In this document: positions 1 through 5,506 of the stretch, in pieces | Layout: each line of letters starts with the position of its first letter | Position numbering within the stretch: position 1 is the stretch's first letter | DNA from: Phycisphaerae bacterium | Lineage (GTDB): Bacteria > Planctomycetota > Phycisphaerae > UBA1845 > PWPN01 | DNA: 6,175 bases | Reading direction: 5' to 3' | Assembly: GCA_026647385.1 (NCBI GenBank) | Contig: JAPKGY010000203.1 | Coordinates: 1-6,175 of the forward strand | Program-made: the position numbers and the translations under genes | Notes under the pieces: generated by a model | Database searches by the model: none | Told to the model about the DNA's origin: nothing | What the model saw: only the letters and a program-made list of their open reading frames with translations

Positions 1-213
1 GGCGTTCTTGTGGATCGTGCCGATGGCTGCGATCCGATCCAACGTCTTGGACGCTGCTTTCAGCGCGTCCGTCGACTTGGCCACGTCCTTGCCCTGCAGG
101 GCGTCCTGGAAGGCCCGGACGGCCAACCGAATCTCCGACTTGCGACCCCGGTTCTGGGCCCGACACTTGGCGTTCTGACGAATCCGCTTCTTGGCGGACA
201 ATGAATGAGCCAC
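1..213 (-). CDS. rpsT: 30S ribosomal protein S20, 3' end cut by the window edge
   Basis: S20 is a primary-binding protein of the small ribosomal subunit that contacts 16S rRNA during 30S assembly. The first 71 codons are visible; the family is usually about 85-90 residues, so roughly the last fifth lies beyond the left edge. The product starts MAHSLSAKKRIRQNAKCRAQ, which matches the basic S20 N-terminus (SAKKR plus closely spaced Arg/Lys). The conserved 'IHKNA' motif falls exactly at the cut. I chose the GTG at 213-211 because a strong Shine-Dalgarno (AGAGGAG on the minus strand) sits about 8 bases upstream. Another in-frame GTG at 219-217 would lie almost on top of that site and would add only two residues. 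The gene follows the TPR gene on the same strand after a 77-base gap with no convincing terminator, so the two are probably co-transcribed. The identification is from sequence motifs and is firm. Confidence 0.93.
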   Translation of the reverse strand, partial: MAHSLSAKKRIRQNAKCRAQNRGRKSEIRLAVRAFQDALQGKDVAKSTDALKAASKTLDRIAAIGTIHKNA

Positions 214-220
214 GAGCACG

Positions 221-228
221 TCTCCTCT
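221..228 (-). promoter_or_regulatory. Shine-Dalgarno site of rpsT
   Basis: On the minus strand this reads AGAGGAGA, a strong anti-16S match. It lies about 8 bases from the GTG at 213 but only 2-3 bases from the alternative GTG at 219, so it decides the start of rpsT in favour of the downstream GTG. Confidence 0.7.
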
Positions 229-290
229 AGACAACAACGCCTCAAGCCGCCAAGGCCACGCACCCAAGCCGGGCCCTTCCCCAGCCCTTG

Positions 291-1730
291 TTACCCCTGG
301 CTCTTGAGGTCGTCAATCCGTTTCCGGACTTCGCCACCCCGATAGTTGTAGTCCCATTGTATGATCTGACCGTAGGTTTTCAAGGCGTCGTCCTTTTGCC
401 CAGCCGCCTCGTACGCCCGGCCCAGCCGGTAGTTCAGATCCTTGCCCAAGTCGTTGTCTGGTGGCTCATGGGTGCGGATCGCTTCCCGGAAGGTATCGAT
501 CGCCTGGCTGTGGTATCCCTTCTCAAAGAAGCACCGGCCGATGTGTAAGTTACACATGGACCGTATCTTAGGATCGTTCCGGGCCTCCTGCAGGACCGGA
601 ATGGCGTCGTCGTATCGGCCGGCGCGGAACAGCCGGAGCCCATATTGGTACCGGATTCGCAGGTCGGTCGGATACTGGTCCGCCCGCTCCTTGAAGACGT
701 TCAGCTCGAACCGCAATTGGTCCTTGAGCTGTTTCTGGACCGCCTCGCGGTCTCCGCCGTCAGCCGCCTTGCGGGCCATTCGCCGAAGCTGGGCCATGCG
801 GATGTCGTCCGCTCGCATCTTGAACCGGTAATCCTTGGTCTCCTTGTAGGCCTTGATCAGGATTCCGATCGCCTTGATCTCGTCCTTTTCGTCCTCACGC
901 CGACAGAGCAGGTTCACCAGCTCGTTGATTCGGTTCCGGTCCGCCGGATCTTCCTGGAGTCGCCGCTCGGCCGCGGCCACCAGTTCCACGATCCGGCCAT
1001 CGCTCTGAACCGCCCGTTCCTTGTCGTGGATTTCGCGCTGGGCCTCACCGTCGTGTACCGAGTCGCGGAAGGATTCAGCGGACTCGTACCGACCCTTCTG
1101 GATGGTCAACTTGCCGGACACATCGCGCAGGTCCGTCGAGATGGCCATGTCCTGCGGCTTGAGGCTCGCCATTCGACTCAGGGCCCGGACAGCCCGCTCG
1201 TACGCCGTGATCGCCATCGCGGGATCGGATTCCTGGTAGCGATCTCCGATCGCCTCGTAGATCTTGCGCATCATCGAGAACCGCTCGAGATTGGGCTTTT
1301 CCTCGTGATCGGCTGCGTCCGCCAGGATCTCCCCGATCCACATGGTGGTCTGATCGAAACCCGCCCGGGCTGCGTTCTTGAACATCGCCTCCATGTAGCC
1401 GATGTGATGCGGCGCTTTCGACAGCAGCATCTCGGCGTTCAGCATCGCCAGCTTGGCATCCTTGCCGCTGGTTTTGTATTTGATGTTGTCGGTGAAGGAG
1501 ATTTTTTGCGGTCCGCGGAACAGGGCGGCCGCCCGGCAAGGCTTGTGGCCCTCGTCAACCGCCTCGGGCCAGTAGTTCAAGCCGTTGATGTAGCATTCGA
1601 TGGCGTAGTCGAAGCTCTTCTTGGCCGCCAGTTCCTGACCCCGTTCGAACAACTTGCGGGCCCGGGAAATGTCGGCCTCCGAGAAGCTCGGTCCCTTGCT
1701 GCCGTTCAATGTGGACTCTGTTTCACTCAT
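291..1730 (-). CDS. Cytoplasmic tetratricopeptide-repeat (TPR) protein of unknown role
   Basis: This is a 479-residue, highly charged, mostly helical protein. It has no signal peptide or membrane segment, so it is probably cytoplasmic. TPR-like helix pairs are visible near residues 21-54 (ARKLFERGQELAAKKSFDYA), around 152-185, and most clearly as three consecutive C-terminal repeats at about 358-388, 389-420 and 430-462 (for example LGRAYEAAGQKDDALKTYGQ). The middle (about 225-350) is rich in Glu, Lys and Arg and is likely long helix or solenoid. TPR arrays bind other proteins, and no catalytic motif is visible. The reading frame stays open up to an ATG at 1841, but I start at the ATG at 1730 (MSETESTLNG) because a sigma70-like promoter at 1804-1832 lies inside that extension, whose residues also do not look like the rest of the protein. 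An ATG at 1751 is a possible alternative. Neither start has a good ribosome-binding site. rpsT follows 77 bases downstream on the same strand. A role in translation or ribosome assembly would be a guess from position only. Confidence 0.82.
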   Translation of the reverse strand: MSETESTLNGSKGPSFSEADISRARKLFERGQELAAKKSFDYAIECYINGLNYWPEAVDEGHKPCRAAALFRGPQKISFTDNIKYKTSGKDAKLAMLNAEMLLSKAPHHIGYMEAMFKNAARAGFDQTTMWIGEILADAADHEEKPNLERFSMMRKIYEAIGDRYQESDPAMAITAYERAVRALSRMASLKPQDMAISTDLRDVSGKLTIQKGRYESAESFRDSVHDGEAQREIHDKERAVQSDGRIVELVAAAERRLQEDPADRNRINELVNLLCRREDEKDEIKAIGILIKAYKETKDYRFKMRADDIRMAQLRRMARKAADGGDREAVQKQLKDQLRFELNVFKERADQYPTDLRIRYQYGLRLFRAGRYDDAIPVLQEARNDPKIRSMCNLHIGRCFFEKGYHSQAIDTFREAIRTHEPPDNDLGKDLNYRLGRAYEAAGQKDDALKTYGQIIQWDYNYRGGEVRKRIDDLKSQG

Positions 1731-1803
1731 GAAAATCGGACGTAAGCGCATACCCCCCAGGCACATGCGCGATCGACACGGGTTCCCTTGGGCTACCGTA
1801 AGT

Positions 1804-1832
1804 ATCGTAAACGACAGGGTTTGGATGGTCAA
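1804..1832 (-). promoter_or_regulatory. Candidate sigma70-type promoter for the TPR gene and rpsT
   Basis: On the minus strand a -35 box TTGACC (1832-1827, five of six to consensus) is separated by exactly 17 bases from a -10 box TACGAT (1809-1804, four of six). Transcription would begin near 1797, leaving a leader of about 67 bases before the ATG at 1730. This is the best promoter match in the window by eye. Its position argues against the longer open frame starting at 1841 being translated. Confidence 0.5.
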
Positions 1833-1906
1833 GCGATGCACACCCGCCCGGTTTGGCCTGCGGAGCTTCTCGCCCGGTTACGGGTGGTGCCTCGGCCCAC
1901 GTACGC

Positions 1907-1912
1907 TAGAAT
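1907..1912 (+). promoter_or_regulatory. Possible -10 element for def
   Basis: TAGAAT differs from the -10 consensus TATAAT at one position and lies 69 bases upstream of the def ATG. No good -35 hexamer is found 16-18 bases upstream; the best is TGGTGC at 1885-1890. The call rests on the -10 alone and is weak. Confidence 0.25.
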
Positions 1913-1981
1913 GGAAAGCCGGGAGTGGGCGGTGGGGGCACGTGAGACCCTCGTCGGCTTCCCGCGGCGGATGGGTGAGGC

Positions 1982-2515
1982 ATGGCTGTTGCTACGTTAC
2001 CAACCGAGATCATCAAATACCCCGATCCCCGACTTCGCCGCAAAACCGTGCCCATCGAGCTGTTCGACGATTACGTGGCCGCCCTGGCTGAACGCATGCT
2101 CGAGTTGATGCACGCCGGCAGAGGGGTCGGCTTGGCCGGGCCTCAGATCGGCATATCCCGCCGCATCTTCACCTGCAATCACACCGGCGAGCCTCAGGAC
2201 GATCTCGTCCTCATCAATCCGGAGCTGTCCGACCTCATCGGCGCCGTCGAAGCGGAGGAGGGTTGCCTGTCCCTGCCGGAGATCCTGGTCAAGGTTCGCC
2301 GGGCCCGCAAGTGCCGGGTTCGCGCCTATGACGTCCAAGGCCGGCCTTTCACCCTCGAAGGGGAAGATCTGCTCGCCCGCATCTGGCAGCACGAGTGCGA
2401 CCATCTCGATGGTCGGCTGATCATCGATCGCATGACCGACACGGATCGGATCGCCTACAAGAAGCGCTTGGCCGACCTGGAGGCGGCGTATCAGCGGAAG
2501 ACCCGCAAACGCTGA
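1982..2515 (+). CDS. def: Peptide deformylase
   Basis: This enzyme removes the formyl group from the N-terminal formyl-methionine of nascent proteins at the ribosome exit, using a bound metal ion. The 177-residue length is normal for the family. All three signature motifs are present in order: GVGLAGPQIG (about residues 48-57, with Gln55), EEGCLSLP (92-99, with metal ligand Cys95) and QHECDHLDG (136-144, with ligands His137 and His141 and catalytic Glu138). The first motif has Gly53 where Ala is more usual (GxGLAAxQ), and the HEXXH core is HECDH; neither change removes a catalytic residue. The N-terminus (EIIKYPDPRLRRK) is typical and supports the ATG at 1982. The purines just upstream (GGTGAGG) sit only about one base from that ATG, so ribosome binding is not textbook. 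The C-terminal tail is basic (QRKTRKR). No fmt gene, a frequent partner, is visible; the next gene lies 219 bases downstream with its own candidate promoter, so def is probably monocistronic. Confidence 0.96.
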   Translation: MAVATLPTEIIKYPDPRLRRKTVPIELFDDYVAALAERMLELMHAGRGVGLAGPQIGISRRIFTCNHTGEPQDDLVLINPELSDLIGAVEAEEGCLSLPEILVKVRRARKCRVRAYDVQGRPFTLEGEDLLARIWQHECDHLDGRLIIDRMTDTDRIAYKKRLADLEAAYQRKTRKR

Positions 2516-2568
2516 CCCGATGAGTCCGATATCGGCCCTCCCGCAAGCGCCCAAATCCCGAATCGCGG

Positions 2569-2597
2569 TTGTATCCGCCGCCGTTCTTTTCTATGAT
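2569..2597 (+). promoter_or_regulatory. Candidate sigma70-type promoter for the secreted-protein gene
   Basis: TTGTAT (2569-2574, three of six to the -35 consensus, all in the important TTG) is followed after exactly 17 bases by TATGAT (2592-2597, five of six to the -10 consensus). Transcription would start near 2604, giving a leader of about 130 bases before the ATG at 2735. Confidence 0.4.
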
Positions 2598-2666
2598 GGG
2601 TATTGAACCGGTCGTTGGAGCAGGTCCTGTCACGGTAATCCCTGGAATCGGGCTCCGAATGCTTCC

Positions 2667-2713
2667 GGACCCGCGGCCCGTCGCGGGTGGCTGATACGCT
2701 TGCCGGCGGGTCC
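2667..2713 (+). promoter_or_regulatory. Two mutually exclusive hairpins in the mRNA leader
   Basis: ACCCGCG (2669-2675) can pair perfectly with CGCGGGT (2682-2688) across a 6-base loop. The overlapping GGACCCGC (2667-2674) can instead pair perfectly over 8 bases with GCGGGTCC (2706-2713). The two pairings share their left arm and cannot form together. The second ends 8 bases before the ribosome-binding site. The pairing is visible in the sequence; any regulatory role is inference, and GC-rich DNA gives such stems fairly often by chance. Confidence 0.3.
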
Positions 2714-2721
2714 ATTTTGGC

Positions 2722-2727
2722 GGGGAG
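2722..2727 (+). promoter_or_regulatory. Ribosome-binding site of the secreted-protein gene
   Basis: GGGGAG lies 7 bases upstream of the ATG at 2735. No comparable site precedes the in-frame GTG at 2687. This fixes the start and places a signal peptide close to the N-terminus. Confidence 0.6.
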
Positions 2728-2734
2728 ACGTGTC

Positions 2735-5371
2735 ATGTCGGGGCGATCGGCAGAGCCGGTGCGAAGATCGCTGCCCCTGTTATCGGTGTTCCTCTCGGCC
2801 ATGGCAGCGCCGACCGCGTTTGTCGCTGGCTGGCTGCCGGTCGGAGTTCCTTCCCTGCTCGCCCAGACAGCACCCGCTGCCACGAATCAGGCCGACGGGC
2901 TCGATCAGCGATCCCTCGCCGCGCGGAGGCCCGACACGCCGCGGTTCGGCAAAGTTGTCTGGTCTCCGGACGGGCGATATCTCGCATTGACGGATCAGGA
3001 CTTCAACAGCCTGTACCTGTACGGGATGGCTGATCGAACCTGCCTGAGAATCACGGATGCACCCAGCAGCGGCTATGTCTGCAACTGGTCGGCTGACGGG
3101 CAGCGCCTCGGCTTCAAATGGCTGATACCCGTCCCCGGCGGCACGGACCCGTTGCAGATGCCGGTGGCTTTCGACGTGCAACGAAAGGAACTGATCGCGC
3201 TTCATCCCGCCGTGGCCAAGGCGGGTGTTCCGAGCTTCGCAGCCCAGGGCAAAGTGGCCTTCACGATCGACCGGGAGTTGCGGATCGTCGATGCAAGCGG
3301 GAAGTTACTGAGCACTTTTTCTCTCGGGCATTACGCGAACCTGGCCGCCATTTCACCGGATGGGAACCGGGTGGCGTACAACGATGAGAACGATCGGATC
3401 TGGGTGCTGCACCTGGACGACGGCCGGAGGAGGCCTTTGACCGCGGAGGGTTGCGCCTGTTTCAATCCGGTCTGGTCGCCGGAATCGAGCCGCCTGGTCG
3501 TGAGCACGGTGGGCGGGCAACTCAAGTCGATCGACGTTCAGACGGGGCGGAGCACCGCACTCGACGAGGGTTCCTGGCCTTCGTGGTCCCCCGACGGCAC
3601 CACGATTTTCTACGACAGGACGGACCGGGTGGACGGCGTGCGGGTGCTGAGGTCCAGCGTCTGCTCCATCGGGTACGACGGCACGAAGAGGACTTTGCTG
3701 ACCGATGCATCGGGCGAGTACGCAGCGGCGGGGAGCGTGTCGCCTGACGGTGAGAGGATCGCGTACGTCTCCCTGTTGGACGGACAGGTGTACGAGGCGC
3801 CGCGAGTCGGGAGGGTATCCTCGCGGCTCGCAGGCACGGGGCCCGGCGGCGATGTCCCGGGTTCCGCGAGTTGCCTTACCGACCCCTCGATGTCGATTCA
3901 GACGTGGGACGGGGCCGGACCGGCCGTTCAGGTCGAATCAACCGCCGCCCCGACGAGTGAATTGGCGGGCGACGTGATGGTCGGCGGCACGGTTCCCTAT
4001 CTTCATCAGGTCTACGATACGCCCGATGACTTCAACGGACATTGGGCCTGCGGGGCGTCGTCGGCTCTGATGGCCATCAACTACTATGGCATCCTGCCCT
4101 ATTGGGACGTGACCTGTTCGACGCCCTATTCACACATCAGTCATTACGGGCAATACGTGTCGAGGACGTATACCTTCAACGGATTCACCTACAACATCGG
4201 GTCTCCGGACCCCAATGGCCGCCTCGCCTACGGGGGCTACGGCTATATCGTGCGAAACGACTGGGCCGACACCAAAGGCTACATGCGGGACTACATCATC
4301 AATCACGGGCTGGGTTCGAGCGTCGACTGGTCGCCCTCGTTTCCGGAGCTGCAGGCGGAGGTCAACAACAGCACGCCGTTTGTTCTACTGAACAGTCTGA
4401 CCAGCGCCGGGCATTACATCACCACGATCGGATACGTCAGCGGGCAGATGACGGCCATCTTCAACGACCCCTACGGCAACAAGGCGAGCGGATACTGGAA
4501 CTATAACGGCGTGGGCGTGAAATACGATTGGCCGGGATACAACAACGGGTACCCCAACCTGAACAAGGTGCATTGCTTCATTTACTGCCGCGGGAGCGTC
4601 GCCCAGCCGCCCACGATCAGCCAGCATCCGAGCCCGCAGAGCGTCTGCCCCGGCGCGAACGCGACGTTCGGCGTGCAGGTGGCTGGGGGGACTCCGGCCT
4701 ACCAGTGGCAGAAGAACAACGGGAACCTGGCCAACGGCGGACATTACTCGGGGGTGACGAGCGGCACCCTGACGGTCTCCGCCGCCGACGCAAACGACGT
4801 CGCGAACTATCGATGCGTCGTGACCAACGCCTACGGCAGCACCACCTCCAACAGCGCCACCCTGACTCTCAAGACCGTCACCGCGATCACGCAGCAGCCG
4901 CTCCCGCAGGTGGTCGAGGTGGGTGGGACCGCCACTTTCACCGTGGCGGCGGCCGGCAGCGGCGCCGTTTCCCACCAGTGGTGCAAGAACGGCGTCAACC
5001 TGACCAATAGCGACCGAATCTCGGGAGCCGACTCAGCCGCGCTGCGGATCGCCGGCGTCGACCCGGGTGATGTGGCTGGCTATTCCTGCCTGGCGAGCGC
5101 GGGATGCGGCAGCGCCGTATCTGATACCGCCTCCCTTACCCTGGCGGGGGTTCCAGGGGACTTCGACGGCGACGACGACGTCGATCTCGAGGACTTCGGT
5201 CGGTTCCAGCGATGCCTGTCCGGCGCCAATGTGGTGCAGGAAGACCCCGCCTGCGGCCGGGCCCACCTTCAAGGCAACGACCCCGACGTGGATTCAGCCG
5301 ATCTGGCCAGGTTTGTCGGCTGCATGACCGCGCCGAAGGTGGCCGGCAACCCCGACTGCCTGAACCGCTGA
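2735..5371 (+). CDS. Secreted multidomain protein: TolB-like propeller, C39-like cysteine peptidase, two Ig-like domains, dockerin-like tail
   Basis: The 878-residue product begins with basic residues and a hydrophobic stretch (about 13-40: LPLLSVFLSAMAAPTAFVAG), then a likely cleavage site near SLLAQ-TAPA (about 44), so it should be exported. Residues about 70-360 form a TolB/PD40-type beta-propeller, shown by repeated 'WSPDG' and 'SPDG' blades (VVWSPDGRYLAL, ISPDGNRVAY, WSPDGTTIFY, VSPDGERIAY). Residues about 420-620 resemble a C39-like (Peptidase_C39_2) domain: VPYLHQ gives oxyanion Gln425, HWACGASSALMAINYYG gives nucleophile Cys439, AGHYITTIGY gives His560 and FNDPYG gives Asp578. Two Ig-like domains follow (about 625-712 and 715-803), each with a central 'HQW/YQW' and a 'Y.C' strand. 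The tail from 806 carries an EF-hand-like loop (DFDGDDDVDLED, Asp809 to Asp820) and a second, degenerate Asp-rich segment (about 848-856). I start at the ATG at 2735 because of its ribosome-binding site. The substrate is unknown. No partner protease, transporter or cohesin is visible next to it, so a function in extracellular protein binding or cleavage is inference from domains. Confidence 0.85.
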   Translation: MSGRSAEPVRRSLPLLSVFLSAMAAPTAFVAGWLPVGVPSLLAQTAPAATNQADGLDQRSLAARRPDTPRFGKVVWSPDGRYLALTDQDFNSLYLYGMADRTCLRITDAPSSGYVCNWSADGQRLGFKWLIPVPGGTDPLQMPVAFDVQRKELIALHPAVAKAGVPSFAAQGKVAFTIDRELRIVDASGKLLSTFSLGHYANLAAISPDGNRVAYNDENDRIWVLHLDDGRRRPLTAEGCACFNPVWSPESSRLVVSTVGGQLKSIDVQTGRSTALDEGSWPSWSPDGTTIFYDRTDRVDGVRVLRSSVCSIGYDGTKRTLLTDASGEYAAAGSVSPDGERIAYVSLLDGQVYEAPRVGRVSSRLAGTGPGGDVPGSASCLTDPSMSIQTWDGAGPAVQVESTAAPTSELAGDVMVGGTVPYLHQVYDTPDDFNGHWACGASSALMAINYYGILPYWDVTCSTPYSHISHYGQYVSRTYTFNGFTYNIGSPDPNGRLAYGGYGYIVRNDWADTKGYMRDYIINHGLGSSVDWSPSFPELQAEVNNSTPFVLLNSLTSAGHYITTIGYVSGQMTAIFNDPYGNKASGYWNYNGVGVKYDWPGYNNGYPNLNKVHCFIYCRGSVAQPPTISQHPSPQSVCPGANATFGVQVAGGTPAYQWQKNNGNLANGGHYSGVTSGTLTVSAADANDVANYRCVVTNAYGSTTSNSATLTLKTVTAITQQPLPQVVEVGGTATFTVAAAGSGAVSHQWCKNGVNLTNSDRISGADSAALRIAGVDPGDVAGYSCLASAGCGSAVSDTASLTLAGVPGDFDGDDDVDLEDFGRFQRCLSGANVVQEDPACGRAHLQGNDPDVDSADLARFVGCMTAPKVAGNPDCLNR

Positions 5372-5405
5372 CCCACGGTTGTCCAATGCCGCCGCAGTCG
5401 CCGCT

Positions 5406-5420
5406 CCGGCCGAAGGCCGG
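5406..5420 (+). terminator. Possible terminator hairpin after the secreted-protein gene
   Basis: CCGGCC (5406-5411) and GGCCGG (5415-5420) form a perfect 6-base stem around a GAA loop, 35 bases after the stop codon. It is followed only by TTC and not by a T-run, so it is not a classic intrinsic terminator. It could be a weak terminator or a 3'-end stabilising stem. Confidence 0.3.
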
Positions 5421-5438
5421 TTCGGTGGCGGGTTCGCC

Positions 5439-5470
5439 GGGCTTATCGTATACTCACGATAGATAAGGCC
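5439..5470 (+). promoter_or_regulatory. Promoter-like -10 box inside a dyad, upstream of the cyclase gene
   Basis: TATACT (5449-5454) matches the -10 consensus at five of six positions and lies 52 bases before the cyclase ATG. It is embedded in two nested inverted repeats. The inner is TATCGT (5444-5449) with ACGATA (5456-5461), perfect with a 6-base spacer. The outer is GGGCTTATC (5439-5447) with GATAAGGCC (5462-5470), eight of nine pairs. No good -35 box lies at normal spacing, as might be expected for a promoter that needs an activator. The dyad could be an operator; that is inference. Confidence 0.35.
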
Positions 5471-5506
5471 GACGGTGACCCCCGTTCACTTCGTGACGGC
5501 GATGAC

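Larger units (their letters stand above)
1731..1981. other. Divergent intergenic region between the TPR gene and def
   Basis: This 251-base spacer separates the minus-strand TPR gene from plus-strand def. It holds the candidate minus-strand promoter at 1804-1832 and a weaker plus-strand -10-like site at 1907-1912. I see no RNA gene, long repeat or convincing small coding frame. Two overlapping frames run through it on the plus strand, but neither has a recognisable product. Confidence 0.6.
2516..2734. other. Intergenic leader between def and the secreted-protein gene
   Basis: This 219-base spacer contains a short perfect palindrome (CCGATATCGG, 2526-2535) just after def, a candidate promoter (2569-2597), a GC-rich leader with two competing hairpins (2667-2713) and the ribosome-binding site of the next gene (2722-2727). 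I see no classic terminator with a T-run after def. Confidence 0.6.
5372..5506. other. Intergenic region between the secreted-protein gene and the cyclase gene
   Basis: This 135-base spacer holds a short GC-rich hairpin (5406-5420), then a -10-like box inside a dyad-symmetric site (5439-5470). The bases just before the cyclase ATG lack a clear Shine-Dalgarno. Confidence 0.6.

Noticed and set aside
645..1745. A 366-codon open frame on the plus strand, opposite the TPR gene
   Set aside because: It is antisense to a clear TPR protein. Its translation has no recognisable motif, and in GC-rich DNA the strand opposite a gene often stays open.
1731..1841. N-terminal extension of the TPR protein to the ATG at 1841
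   Set aside because: The extension spans the best promoter match on that strand (1804-1832), and its residues do not resemble the rest of the protein.
2526..2535. Perfect palindrome CCGATATCGG just after def, as a terminator or operator
   Set aside because: It has no loop and no T-run, so it cannot form a terminator hairpin, and a single 10-base palindrome alone does not support an operator.
1997..2554. A 185-codon open frame on the minus strand, opposite def
   Set aside because: It is the antisense shadow of peptide deformylase, whose three catalytic motifs are on the plus strand.
2687..2734. GTG start at 2687 for the secreted protein
   Set aside because: It has no good ribosome-binding site, lies within a predicted leader hairpin, and would add 16 residues before the signal peptide; the ATG at 2735 has GGGGAG at proper spacing.
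5475..5506. Repeated GTGAC/GTCAC-like words before the cyclase ATG (for example TCAC-TTC-GTGA at 5486-5496)
   Set aside because: The stems are only four bases and the direct repeat is imperfect; this is within chance expectation for the region.
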